From: Juglans regia
Lineage: Eukaryota > Streptophyta > Magnoliopsida > Fagales > Juglandaceae
Length of the DNA stretch: 64,000 bases
Direction: 5' to 3'
Assembly: GCF_001411555.2 (NCBI RefSeq)
Contig: NC_049909.1
Location: forward strand, 19,206,623 to 19,270,622
This document shows positions 24,506 through 36,479 of the stretch, in pieces; position 1 is the first letter of the stretch, and every line of letters begins with the position of its first letter. The notes under the pieces were generated by a model, which worked only from the letters and a program-made list of their open reading frames with translations, did not search any database and was not told the origin of the DNA. The translations under genes were made by a program, and so were the position numbers.

Positions 24506-25451
24506 CTCTTCTTCAGAATCTCAAATTTATTTAGCAAGTAGGCGTCAAGACAAGGTATCTCCAGCTTGATTTAAGAAGCTCAAAATCTGAGAAAACAAAA
24601 GAAATATTAACGCTATAATGGAAGTTAAATCTGCATTTGGGGGACAGGGGCCACCCTAATATCAGTTTCAGCTGCTGAAATTAAAGGTTCATTAATATAT
24701 CGGTTCATGACTTTACAGATGGAAACTATAGCCACTAATTTTTTTCCACTGGTTCCCAACTAAATTCCTTTTAATTTAATGGTAATTACGCTACTAAAGT
24801 CTGATGCTTTTTTGTACCATCAAACCCATCCGCATAAAAAGTACCAAGAAAACAGATACACTGGTCTTAAATTCACAACACCACCCACTTCCAAACCCAT
24901 TCGGAACCAAACATGGCTCCCACCAATACGTTCTCTCTCCCCCCTCTGTTCCTCTAAACAAATTAATATTACCATAGCAAAACCCCTTAACGGCCACCGT
25001 GTTTAAACTTTAAACAGCGCAGGTCATTAATAGGGGAGACGTTACTAATCTGGCGCCACCTCAGCACATTGCAGGGAAATCCCCCGGAAAGCCAAAAAAA
25101 GAAAAGGTGAGTTGTGCTTTTTGTTAGCTTTCTGCCCTCTTCACAAGAAAACCCAAAAAAGGAAAAAGGTGGTTTCTGTATAACGGAGAACGGTAGCAAA
25201 TTTTAATTTCAGACACGCGGTATTAAACGGTATAACAATGGGGACGATTCAGCCTTCACAACCACAGAATAGTCAAGAATTACTCACCCAACAACAGGTT
25301 TTTCCTTAGCGAGCCTTCGGTTTCCGCGAACACAACATTTTAAATTTTTCACCCTAAGCTGCCAAAAAAAAAAAAAAAAACAAATGAGTCAGATGCAAAA
25401 ATATGAAAGCTTCTTCCGAAACCACGAACAATAAGATTCAGAGTTGATTCT

Positions 25452-25606
25452 ATATCATAGTGACAACTTTTTTAAATTTATATAAAAAATATAATAAACA
25501 ATTTAACTTTTTCAAATTTCAAAACAATACTAATATTAAAAATTAATAATCAAACAATATTTTATTTTCCTTCCCTTAATATCCAAACCTCAACTAAATT
25601 ACCTCA
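25452..25606. repeat. MITE, TTTGGATAGT family (reverse orientation)
   Basis: TTTATATAAAAAATATAATA, AACAATTTAACTTTTTCAAA, CAAACAATATTTTATTTTCC and a right end near ATATCCAAACCTC match the family order in reverse orientation. Confidence 0.6.
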
Positions 25607-25948
25607 CAAAAGTGTTGCTTTTTGACTTAGGAATTCGTATGGAATTCTGATTTGAAAACATACGTCAAATAAAAACCCGAATAATCGGAAACGGGAAAAC
25701 GATTCGGGACTCTGAACAGAACTTGGAAAAATCATGAAACAAACATTCCAGAAAGCGGAAGGCAAGCAAGTCCAAGCAAGGAAAATCAGAACTAACCGTA
25801 CAAGAACCTGATCTAGGCAAATTCAAAAAACCAGACAAAGCAAACCGGAAACCAGAGCCTTTGGTCCAAAGTCTTAAGTTACTGTCGTTCTTCACCGAGA
25901 GTTCACTCGTAGATCGAGACTTCAGTTGAAAAAATTTGAATAACAACA

Positions 25949-25973
25949 GGAGAGAGAGAGAGAGAGAGAGAGA
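25949..25973. repeat. (GA)n microsatellite
   Basis: This is an uninterrupted AG dinucleotide run in the putative leader/promoter of the CIP1-like gene. GA-rich leaders are common in plant genes. Confidence 0.95.
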
Positions 25974-26271
25974 TTCAAATAAAGGACCATAGATTACCTG
26001 AAAGTCAGAGAGAAAACACTAAAACAGACAATCAAACTTGGAGTAAACCGAGGAAGAAGGATGAGGCTCTCCGATGAGAGAGAGAGAGCGCAATGGAAAT
26101 GTATTGGAGCGCACAAAGAGGCTGCTAAAGCATTTGTAGCTCCAAATTTCAGAAGCTGCATATCTTTGGAGCATCCTTCCAATATAGACACCCTTTCGTT
26201 TTCAATCTATTACCTTTGTGCCATCCAACTGATCCAAGTACTGTCGCAACCTTCTCTAATAGGAAAAGGGA

Positions 26272-26832
26272 AATGCTATATCTGGCTCCCGCTAGAGATT
26301 AGTAATGTATTTTTTTATGTGTTTTTTTTTTAAGTTATTTTTTATATAGATTTTTTAAATATTTTTAAAAATTAAAAAATATTCAGAATATTATTAAAAA
26401 ATATTTTCTTAATCATGAAATAAAATAAAAAATTATAAAAAAATATTTTTTTATTTTACTTCATGATTAAGAAAGTATTTTTTAATGATTTTTTATTTAC
26501 TTTCTAATTAAGAAAGTGTTTTTAATGATGTTCTAAATTTATTTTATTTTTTAAAAAATATTTTTTATAATTTTTTATTTTATTTCATGATTAAGAAAGT
26601 ATTTTTTAATATATATTTTTTTACTTTCTGATTAAGAAAGTATTTTCTAATATATATTTTTTACTTTCTGATTAAGAAATTATTTTCTTAATGATGTTTT
26701 AAATTTATTTTATTTTTTTAAAATATTTTAAAATAATAAAAGATCTATATAAAAAATTACTTAAACAAAATACATATAAAATAACACTACACCCCAAGCG
26801 GGAGCCCCCAACAGGGGCTGTAGCATCACCCA
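26272..26832. repeat. AT-rich MITE-like element with inverted GGCTCCCGCT ends and internal repeat array
   Basis: The left end GCTATATCTGGCTCCCGCT and the right end AGCGGGAGCCCCCAACAGG...GGCTGTAGC are imperfect inverted repeats. Inside, 26458-26700 carries about five copies of a block like ACTTTCTGATTAAGAAAGT followed by a T-rich tail; each block is itself palindromic. It has no coding capacity. Confidence 0.6.
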
Positions 26833-27639
26833 TAGGAAAATGTTGTAGTCCACTTATATTTTTTTATTTTTTATTTTTTAATATTTAAGTAAGTGATTTT
26901 TTGTTTTTAAAGATTTCAGTGATTGGTAGTGAATTTATTTTTTTTTTAAATTTTTTTTAATGGTTATAACATTTAAAAAATACTTAAAAGAAAAGGAAAA
27001 AATCATTTGTATTTAGTGTCCATATTTGGGGTGCAAATTTGATGTGCACTTTAAGGCTATACAAAAATCGATGGAACTGGCCCTTGCCGACGTAAACTCG
27101 CTAGAGTTCGGAACTAGTCGGCCAACAGTAGAAAATTGATGAAACCAACGTCAGTCGATTCGGTCCAGCACCGAACCAGCAGATATAACATATTATATAT
27201 TATATATATATATATCTTAGGTAAAACGACATAACGTTGTTTTACACGTACCATTTAGAAAAAAAAAAAAGTTAAAATAAAATTATGTCATTGTTTGGTT
27301 TTAGGGTTTTAAACCCCCTCCTCCTTATTCTCCTGGTTCTCATTTATCTCAGATTCTCTCTCCATTTTCTCTCGCAGCAAGTCGCCGTCAGCTACACATC
27401 TCTCTTTCCTCTCTCACTCATCGTAACTATACGACATCTAGTCTCTCGATACTATCTCTCATCGTGCCATCTACAAGACATCGATAAATCGACCTGAACC
27501 ATGCCAAAATCGAGCATGCCGGTTTTCTCCCATTAGTTGGTTTCAATTGTTTTTAAACATGTATAAAACTAGTCGATTTTCACCCCTAGTGCACTCTAGC
27601 ATTGTCCTTTCATATATAACCTTAAAATTGTGATATAAG

Positions 27640-27848
27640 GTCTCGTTTGGTTACACATACGAAATAAAATAAGATGAGATGAAAATTAAAAATAAAATAA
27701 AATATTATTATAATACTATTTTTTAATATTATTTTTATTTTGAGATTTAAAAAAATTAAATTTTTTATTGTATTTTATTTTAAAGTTTGAAAAAATTGTA
27801 ATAATTAGATGAAATAGGATAAAATAGTTTGCAAAAACAAATGAGGCC
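27640..27848. repeat. MITE, TTTGGATAGT family
   Basis: The left end is GGTCTCGTTTGGTTACACAT and the right end is CAAAAACAAATGAGGCCT, so the ends are imperfect inverted repeats. The internal blocks AGATGAGATGAAAATTAAAA, TAAAATAAAATATTATTATA and TTGTAATAATTAGATGAAAT follow the family order. Confidence 0.7.
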
Positions 27849-28842
27849 TAAATCTACCCTTCTTCCAACTTAGTGCATAAATATATAACTTTTTAAAAAA
27901 ATATATATATATAACTTATTAGAAAAGTTATTACACCATTAAAATAAATATAAAAACTCACAATAAAAATATATTTGTATTTAATTACTGTGGCAGGTCT
28001 TTATATTAGCTGTGTACAATAAAATAAGCTTACAAATAGATTTTTTTTTACGTAATTTATTATTAGTGTTTTTAACTATTTTTGGTAATTAAAAGTTTTT
28101 TTTTGTATTTTTTTACCCCTTTGTTTGAATTATTTGATGGGATCAACTTGCTTGGGTCCAATTGAAACAGGAACTATTGACACTTACATATCCTTTATGT
28201 CTTGCTATTAAACATCTTATGTCCTTGTCTTTACAATTTAATGGTCGGGGTCCTACTATTTATTATTCAACAAATCGTCATCTCGGTCAAAATATCGCAT
28301 TCTTGGTTTGTTAAAGCAGGGGCAAGAGATGCGAAAAAATCATGACATACCCACGACCCATTCTATCCGGGGACGAGAAATCAGGTTCCCGCCATTCTTT
28401 GGACATTGGTGTGGCCAGCTTTGAATTCGCCGTAGTAAACGGATGAAATGTATTGCAAAATTACAAATTATAGTTGATTTCAAGATGGTATAATTGACAT
28501 TTGAAGTTTAGTGCGCAGCACGTTTTTCAAAATAAAATTGAAAAATTTGAGAGTACTGCAAATAATTTATGTATCTTATTCTTTAAAATATATCATCAAA
28601 ATTTATTTTTTTATATTTTACATACTGATTTTTATAATATATTATATGTTAATTTATCTTTTTTTTTTATATTATATTATTTAATAGTTTTTTAAAAAAA
28701 AAAAAGTACAAAGAGAGAAATTCTTGTGAGAGATAAAGTACATGAAAAATAAAAAAATAAAAAAAAAATATTTTTACATTTGTGTACAGTTCACACTACA
28801 TGTAGCTAAATACTATAGCAAAATAAAAAATAGATTTGAAAA

Positions 28843-29174
28843 TGATGAAATTAATGGGCCTAACTCATCTCATAAAACCGGTTGTATAAGAGAGGATTGC
28901 TCATTGCTTATAAACATGCCCAAGATCTTGTCCACAGTCAATGTGGGATTATTCATCAACACCCTCCCTCACGTACAGGCCAGTATTTTTTCTGGTCCTT
29001 GTCACGGGGTAAATAGTGTAGGTCCACATTCGTCCTGTGACAGACTCTGATACCATGATGAAATTAATGGGCCTAACTCATCTCATAAAACCGGTTGTAT
29101 AAGAGAGGATTGCTCATTGCTTATAAACATGCCCAAGACCTTGTCCACAGTCAATGTGAAATTATTCCTCAACA
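28843..29174 (-). mobile_element. complete TRIM (miniature LTR retrotransposon), 332 bp, with 5-bp target duplication
   Basis: Two 119-bp direct repeats (28843-28961 and 29056-29174) differ at only about 4 positions and flank a 94-bp interior. On the minus strand each repeat starts TGTTGA and ends TTTCATCA, the TG...CA ends of an LTR. Directly after the 5' LTR (29055 downward) is TGGTATCAGAGTC, matching the usual plant primer-binding site for initiator tRNA-Met. Just before the 3' LTR is a purine tract, GTGAGGGAGGGTG. The flanks are GAAAA on both sides (28838-28842 and 29175-29179), a perfect 5-bp target duplication. There is no coding sequence, so it must move with enzymes supplied in trans. 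Confidence 0.92.
29043..29055 (-). promoter_or_regulatory. tRNA-Met primer-binding site of the TRIM element
   Basis: The minus strand reads TGGTATCAGAGTC, immediately abutting the LTR end. Its first 11 bases equal the canonical initiator-Met primer-binding site of plant copia and TRIM elements. Confidence 0.88.
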
Positions 29175-30052
29175 GAAAATACATGATTTATTGGAGGTAA
29201 TTTTGAGTTATTTTTCTTTAAAGTTTACATAAAAATGAGTTTTATAAAATATATTGGGAGTGTTTTAAAAAAATAATTTTTTTAATGATAATATTTTTTT
29301 AAAAAGAAGTATACGAAACTTACCTATCCTATGAATCTAACATTATTACTCTACAAACAATCAGATGTATCAGGACTCGTTGCCCGTTGGCGAATGATCT
29401 CCAACCCAATGCAAAAGATGGCTGGCTTCTGGAATCGAAACTCATCCCAAGTTCCTAGTTGTTAAGGCCACAGGTTGTTTTTGTATTTTTGTTTTTTTAC
29501 AGGACAATGTCAGTATGTACTATGTATCGTTGTCTTTAGTGAGTTTTTACTTTCTTTCTTTTTTTTTTTAATATTTTTTAAATATATTTAAATATATAAA
29601 AAATATGCTCATAATTATTAGTAATTACTTTTTTAATTATGAAAATAAAAATAAAAATACAGAAGACAAAATCAAGAAGCTCTTAAAATTTTTACTTTTT
29701 TAAATTGTCGTATATGTTCTGTCACTCTGATTGTTTTTTCCGTTGCTGTAACTGGTTGTCTTCTCCTTGTCTCGAGAAGGAAATTGGCGCCTCTTTCGGA
29801 AAAAAATACACCCTTTGAGTTTGGAAATATTACGCCGAAAGCCATTGAGTCAGCCTGCCAATTTCTCTCTGACTCGGAAGTGGAAAGAGCGTGAGATGTC
29901 GTGTGCAACTTGAAATTTAAGTTTTTTTGAATTTAAAATGTGTATAAGATGAGGCCACGTGAGCCATTTCCCGCGTTTGTCCGTTATCTTGTCTGGTAAT
30001 TTGGGCTGTGAAAATAGACGTTGCCATTAACGGATATTATTTTTTAGGAAGA

Positions 30053-30213
30053 AAAATGCTATGCCCACAGAAATTTTTTACCCAAATTGTTGTGATTTTC
30101 TTTTAAAAAAATATTTAAAGATATAAAAAAAAAATGTATGGAAAAAGGAAAAAGAAAAATCAAATTTACTCTTTTCGGTGGAAGTCATCTGTGGACCTAA
30201 CAGCATCTTTTCA
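30053..30213. repeat. MITE-like element with AATGCTATG...CAGCAT ends
   Basis: The left end AAAATGCTATGCCCACAG and the right end CTGTGGACCTAACAGCATCTT are imperfect inverted repeats around an AT-rich centre of about 120 bp. Confidence 0.55.
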
Positions 30214-30605
30214 TCTTTTTAAGAATGCGTCAGTTACTATTCACTCTCACTCCTCACATCTATAATTTATTTTTTCATTAGATGTAAGAGTGTTTCTTAT
30301 AGGGTGTGAGATAGTGAATAGTAACTGATAAGAATAATTTTTAATTATTTTTTAGAATTTTTGTAGGAACACCATTTACAAACAGTTTATTATTATTATT
30401 TATTATTATTTTTATTACTATTCATAAATCATTTAAAATCACCCTAGTATCCAAACCAAGTCGAGTGAATACAAAGAAGACACGTAAAGAGTGTCTCACC
30501 AAATTTTAATTTATAACCATCATAATAAATGATCTTTTGGACAGTATTAAATATTCAATAAATATTATAAATTCACATTACGTGTCTATGTCCCTTACTC
30601 TATAC

Positions 30606-31178
30606 TAGGGGTGTCAATATGTCACACGACCCATTAACCCAACACGAACACGACACGATAAAAGCGGGTTAGGGTTTACTCTTAACGGGTTCGGGTCAAA
30701 ACGGGTTGACCCGTTAAGACACGATAGCTTAACGGGTTGATAACGGGTCAACCCGTTATGACCCGTTATAACCTGTTATGACCCGTTAAGAAAGTTAAAA
30801 TTACAATTATACCCTTATACCTAAAAAATAAAATTGTTGAGATTTTAATTTAGATATTTTTATTGTTTAGATTGTAATTTTGGACTTGTAGTTAGTTTTA
30901 TATTTTGTATAGATATTGTGATTTTAACATTTATATAAAATTATATGCTAAACTTAACTAGATTAAGGAGGTTAATTTTGGGTTTGTTTCAATCCATTTA
31001 CATAAATAGGTCAAAACGGGTTGACACGACACGACCCGTTATGTTATTGGGTCGTGTTAGGGTTTGAGATTTTGACACGATAAGCTTAACGGGTCGGGTT
31101 AGGGTTGACCTATATAGTATAATATACATGTCTTGACACGACACGAACACGACCCGTTAACACGATTTGACACCCCTA
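30606..31178. mobile_element. non-autonomous hAT-type DNA transposon, 573 bp, with perfect 8-bp target duplication
   Basis: The ends are TAGGGGTGTCAA and TTGACACCCCTA, a perfect 12-bp terminal inverted repeat. Both flanks carry CTCTATAC (30598-30605 and 31179-31186), the 8-bp duplication typical of hAT transposition. Both subterminal zones are packed with ACCCGTTA/TAACGGGT and ACACGACACGA motifs in both orientations, the usual form of hAT transposase-binding clusters. There is no transposase ORF. Confidence 0.9.
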
Positions 31179-31657
31179 CTCTATACTATGTATATAGTTT
31201 GGACAGGAATTCTAAAAAATATCATATTATCAAGAGGACCTCTTAATACATAATCAAATACTAGATGTCCAAATCTACAATTCAATATAAATCCAGTTAG
31301 ATTATATGGATCAATACTTTCATTAATGGAAAAATGTAAAAAATTTAAGAGTTGATGTGTGTAGTGTATATATAAATAAGTAATTGGGGACACGGATTGT
31401 GATTTGTTGTTTTGTAATATTGTGTAAAAATGATTAAATTATATGAAATATCAGTGGCAGTCCATCACGAGTAATGCAAATCCTGGCTGAAAAATGATTA
31501 TAACATTCATAGACAAGTTCAGTACTAAGAGATAGTCATTAATCTCCAAGACTCAATTCCAGTTCCCAACCCTTTTTGGTTGCGAAGTTAATTTCTCTCC
31601 CAACCCGCCTAGAGAGGAAGAAAATTGAAGTACGAGGAATGGATATTCACTCGGATC

Positions 31658-31682
31658 TCTTCTTCTTCTTCTTCTTCTTCTT
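31658..31682. repeat. (TTC)n microsatellite
   Basis: This is a run of about eight TTC triplets in the gene desert. Confidence 0.9.
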
Positions 31683-31989
31683 TTTCCAACGATAAGTCAA
31701 AGTCCATGACTAGTACAACAGCTGGCCAGCCTGAGCGGCTGCATGTGCAAGATGGGTAACCAAACCTACTGCCACTCTGAGTCAATGCGGCTACATTACA
31801 TTCACTTCTTTTGTGTAGGGGTTTGGAGATTTACGAGCGCATTCGAAGTGGAGCCCTTCAATCATGGAGTTGATGTGTTTTGTCAAAAGGCAATTCCAGA
31901 TTATCAGGAAGATTAGTTCCATTTTCTTTTGGGTATATATCTTTCTTAAAAAGTGTCGATGGAGAACGAAATATGATGAGACAGTACTT

Positions 31990-32205
31990 TAGGTCTAGTT
32001 TGTTTTCAGAAAAGTTTTTAACTTATTTAATTATTATAATTTTTTTTAATTTTTATACAAAATAAAATAAATAATTTAACTTTTTCAAATCTTCAAATAA
32101 AAATAATATTAAAAAAATATATTTTATTAATATTTTATTCAACTTTTAATTTTTATCTTAATTCATATCATCTCATTTCATCTAAAAAATAAATAAGAAC
32201 TTAGT
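31990..32205. repeat. MITE, TTTGGATAGT family (reverse orientation)
   Basis: The left end is TTTAGGTCTAGTTTGTTTTC and the right end is AAAAATAAATAAGAACTTAG. The internal blocks TTTAATTATTATAATTTTTT, AATAAATAATTTAACTTTTT and TATTCAACTTTTAATTTTTA follow the family order in reverse. Confidence 0.7.
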
Positions 32206-35200
32206 TGATCAGCTTTGCAATCAAATACTTGTTACTTGTTAGTCTCGACCCAGTTTCCATCCTCCCAACTGTCATCCATGTAATACTCTGACGACCTCAA
32301 ATTATCCTTTTTTTTTTTTAAGACATGACTATGGAAAATAATAGACCATATGACAATTGTGGATATATTGAATCTTGACAAGATAATTCACAACATATCA
32401 TTTTTCTTTTTATTAAATGCAATCTCTAGAAATAATATTAGTTTGGATTGACATTGTAAGAAAACTCAGCAATTACAAACCGAAAGTATGCAATTATCAA
32501 AATGAATGTACACATCAGACAAGTATGGTATATAATTACAAGATGACTTGGTTTCAAATGTCTATCCTGAGGATTTTTTTATCTCACATGGCTACCGCAA
32601 CATCACTCGGTAGAGAGTCGAGACATATGGTATAATATTTCTGTGGGAGTAGCATTTTTCATGTCAATAGAAAAGTTGCAAATAATTTTATTTTATTTTA
32701 TTTTTGGTAAGAAAGTGACACTTCATAATATACTTTTCCCGAAAGTTTAAGAAATAAAAGAATACTTACTAGCTTAACCTTCTATAGCACTAGGACTAAG
32801 ACAAAAGAAGATCGATCATCGATGTAGTTCGAGTCCTCCACAAGAATATCTAGACAGTTAATCCAGATTTAACGAGTAAAAAGAAAAAAAATAGCTGGAT
32901 AGTTAAACTGCATGTAGTAAATAAAGTGTAAGGATCAAGTTCCTGTGCAATTTGCTTAGGAATAACATTGTATGGTACAAGGTTTTTTTTGTTTTGTTTT
33001 AAATTGTATGGTACAAGTTATTTAGAAATAAGATTGTCTAGCAATTTTTCTGTCTATCAACATCTACAAAAAATAAGTAATTCAGTCACACAGATCAAAG
33101 TACTAATGGCTGTCAAAGCTAGCGTTATATTCTTATTCTCTTATATTTTACATTATTGTTAGTTTAATTCAAAACATTAAACCTTCAAAATTTTCTTCAT
33201 ATATGCAGACAATATATTCATAGGCTTAGGCACAAGCCTTGCTATAAAGTAAAACTATATATGAATTGGGAAAATCAATTTTATGAACAAAAAACAAAAA
33301 AAAAAAAATCATCTACAAGTTAACTAGCTACAAAAAAATTACTCATTTGCGACCAGTTAATTCTAGTAAAATGACTATTTGTAACTAAAATTGATTGTAA
33401 ATAATCTTTTAATTGCAGTAAATTGATCACAAAAACCCATTTTTCTTTTTAATAACATGATCATGTATAAAATAAATACATGCCCTATCTAATAAACATT
33501 AAATTTTACAATGATTGTATATATGTTTCTTGGTTTAACTTGTTCATATATCGTTGCCTTGCTTGCTACCTCTGCTGCTACAGATTAGCAATTATTTTTT
33601 TATAACTAACAAAACTATAAAAAAACTTCTATATTATTTAGTTCATTATCATGTTAATAATTATTATTTCTCGTCGATAATTCTTAATCTTAATGATATG
33701 TTCTAATTGATATGTATTATGAAGGTTATATTTTATCATATAAAAAATGTAGCAATACTTTCACTTGAGTAGGCCCATATCGTGTGTGTGGGTGTGTGTA
33801 TATAATAGTTACAAAAAATACGAGTAAAAAAGGATGGAAGACTCCAACAATCCTCCCAATCAAGCTAATACAACACAATAAAAGGGGGAAAAAAAATAGT
33901 AGGGATCCGAAATCAATGACTTTGTCTCCATCCATTATTTACAAAGGAGAGTCGTTTGAAGCGTTTTTGATACAATTCAAAATCTAGATTGAGATACTAC
34001 GACCAAAAGTCTTAGTAAATTGATTTGTATTGCATTTTGCTGATCTAAATTGGTCAAATGAGACTTTGCATTTCATATTTCTCATGACTTTTGAATATGA
34101 GAAGTTGGAGCATCGAAAATTCGCAAGAGACAAATGGTTCGAATCATCTGCAAACGACCATCAGTTGTTATATGGGTGCATGGGGACACATGCCAATGTT
34201 GGAGAAACGAGGTTGGTCGGAAAAAATCACAATGGCGAGGCAACGTGTGGATCTTCTTATGCTTGGCCATGAGTGAGCCACAAACGCCATTTTTTTATTT
34301 TTTTGACGATCTTCTTCTATCGATTAAAGGATTGACGCTGAAGAGTCTTGTAGTGAAAGGCGTGTGACGGTCATGGATTGCTGGAATGCAATAGATCAAG
34401 CCGTTTTCGAGCTATAGTTGGAAAATAATAAAAAATAACGCAAAAAAACCACTAGACAATTAGTGGGAAGCGCCAAGATGGATGAGGGAGAGAGGAGCCC
34501 AGATTTAACCCTCTGGAGGGAGATAAGTGGATTATTAGGTGCTGGGCGGATAACACAGAGTTTTTAACTTTTTAAGACGAGAAGCTCTCGAAATGATGAT
34601 TTTACTTTGTTGAATGATTATTTTTCACAATCACATCAATTTATTTTTAAAACATTAATATCACTTGATATTTTAAGTGACATTGTGATCTTATCCTTTG
34701 GGAATTTGATTAGAGCGGTGTAGACAATGAAAAGTGGTAAGTACTCGTACTCCAGCTCCAATAAAGAGTTTAATAAATCTTTATATGAGTAATACTAATT
34801 GTTATCTTGAATGCCTTCTATTCGGGATTTTTTTTTTTGTATTGACTAGTTACAGTTATAAATTTATTTCCTATAAAAAAAAAAACTTAATAAATGCAAA
34901 AATTACACTGGAGTAAATACGAAAATAAATATTACAATTTTCAAGGTAAAGTTTCTTGGATTGGGTAACGTTGCTTTCTTTGATACTTTTACTTCAATAT
35001 AATAAATTTCATTATTTTTTTATTTTTGCATCTTAACCTATATATATATTTTAAAAAGTTATAGGATTAATGAACAATATCATCTTAATTACAGTGAGAT
35101 AAAAATATTATAAATATTAAATACGTAATTTATAAAACTTTTCTTTAATGATAAGAGGATTCAGATGAATATAGCATTAGCACCAGCGGCGCGATGCCTA

Positions 35201-35362
35201 TAAAGAGTTGTCGTGGCTGTATTCTACCTCCACTCTCTCCAATTTTTATAATTTTAATATGCGGTTTTTGAGTAACAAAAATTATAATCAGCTGCTCTAC
35301 ATTATACACTTAATATTTATTAAAAAACAAAAAAATAAAAATACAAGAGATATATAATATAA

Positions 35363-35566
35363 AGGAAAATGTTAGTATGTTCCATGAATTTGTTTTTTTA
35401 CTTTCTTATTATTTATTTATTTTTACTTAATGATTAAGAAAATAACTTTTAATGTATTGATATATATTTTTTATTTTTTTAAAAAATATTTAAAGATATT
35501 TAAAAAATATAAAAAAGAAAAAAATGTGAATTTGTACTTGTGGGCACTCCAGCCGTTGAAGTTGGA
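35363..35566. repeat. AT-rich MITE-like element (AATGTTAG family)
   Basis: It begins GGAAAATGTTAGTATGTTCC and ends near TACTTGTGGGCACTCCAG, with a central TTTACTTAATGATTAAGAAA palindrome shared with elements at 26272, 52002 and 62200. The terminal repeats are weak. Confidence 0.45.
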
Positions 35567-35610
35567 CGTCAAATTAGCACTACTCTAATATAAAACTATT
35601 AAATATAGTA

Positions 35611-35832
35611 ATGTTCCGTTTGGATAATAAGTTAAGATGATATAAATTGAGATGAAAATTAAAAATTAAATAAAATGTTATTTTTTAATATTAATATTAT
35701 TTTAAAATTTAAAAAAATTAAATTATTTATTATATTTTATATAAAAATTTAAAAAAATTAATAATATTTTATTCAACTTTCAATATACGTTTAAAATTAT
35801 CCTACCTCATTTAATTATCTAAACCGCACCTA
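35611..35832. repeat. MITE, TTTGGATAGT family
   Basis: The left end is GTTCCGTTTGGATAATAAG and the right end is AATTATCTAAACCGCACCTA, an imperfect inverted repeat. The internal blocks AAATTAAATAAAATGTTATT and AAATTATTTATTATATTTTA match the family. Confidence 0.75.
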
Positions 35833-35918
35833 ACTTTTCGAGTAAACCACGTAATTCGGTGGCCTGTGGAAAACCAATGCCTCAGTGTCATGGGAGGTTT
35901 TTCCGCTCAATGGAGGGC

Positions 35919-35984
35919 CACGTGACATGACCACCATCCCCTCCTATAGACCACGTGCAACACTGTTGTATTCCATCTACGTGG
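35919..35984. promoter_or_regulatory. cluster of G-box/ACGT elements upstream of the SPA gene
   Basis: Two perfect CACGTG G-boxes (35919-35924 and 35952-35957) and a CTACGTGG (35977-35984) fall within 66 bp, about 1.1 kb before the SPA start codon and about 0.5 kb before the likely 5' leader. G-boxes are bound by HY5 and PIF factors in light signalling. Function here is inferred. Confidence 0.4.
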
Positions 35985-36479
35985 ACCGTGCATCTCCATT
36001 TCTTTCTTCATCGTTAATAATACTTCTATATTAAATCATTTTCTTCCTAATTCAAAGTCATAACAACTAAAATCAAGTAATTTTTTTGAAAATTATTCTT
36101 AAATTTTTAAATGCGTTTGAGCTTATTTAAGATCTAATTTTTAGAGTAATATTAGATATAAGAGTATATATCTTCCGCACATTTTATTTACAAAAATATA
36201 CTATTAAAAAAATAAAATTTTCATATATATTAATTTTTTCATATTTATTATTTGTTTATAACTTTTAAAAAACAAATTTTGAATTTTTTGTAAATATATT
36301 TATTGATATATATTCATTGAGATTTAAATAACGTGTATGAAAAAAAAGATCTATTCAACTATTGCGAGCGAGCCCATAACAAAGAACCAGAGAAAACCAA
36401 AGAAAATCGGTCTAACAAATTAACAGATTTAGTTTCGTAGAGTCCAAAAATAAAAATTAGAGTTTTGAAAAACGAATTC

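Larger units (their letters stand above)
24506..26260 (-). promoter_or_regulatory. probable 5' leader with intron(s) and promoter of the CIP1-like gene
   Basis: No coding sequence is seen. On the minus strand a donor-like CTTTCAG/GTAATC near 25995 suggests a first non-coding exon around 26000-26100 spliced toward the ATG at 24505. This region also holds a (GA)n tract at 25949-25973 and a MITE at 25452-25606. The exon structure is inferred only; no transcript evidence is available. Confidence 0.35.

Noticed and set aside
28742..29050. 102-codon frame spanning the TRIM element
   Set aside because: It lies across one LTR and the interior of a non-coding TRIM; the frame is accidental.
32820..32860. 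Possible tRNA T-loop (GTAGTTCGAGTCCTC)
   Set aside because: No matching acceptor, D or anticodon arms could be found around it.
34030..34272. Open frame of 80 codons with overlapping frames on both strands
   Set aside because: No family resemblance, no splice partners, and similar-length frames exist in all phases there, so it looks like chance.
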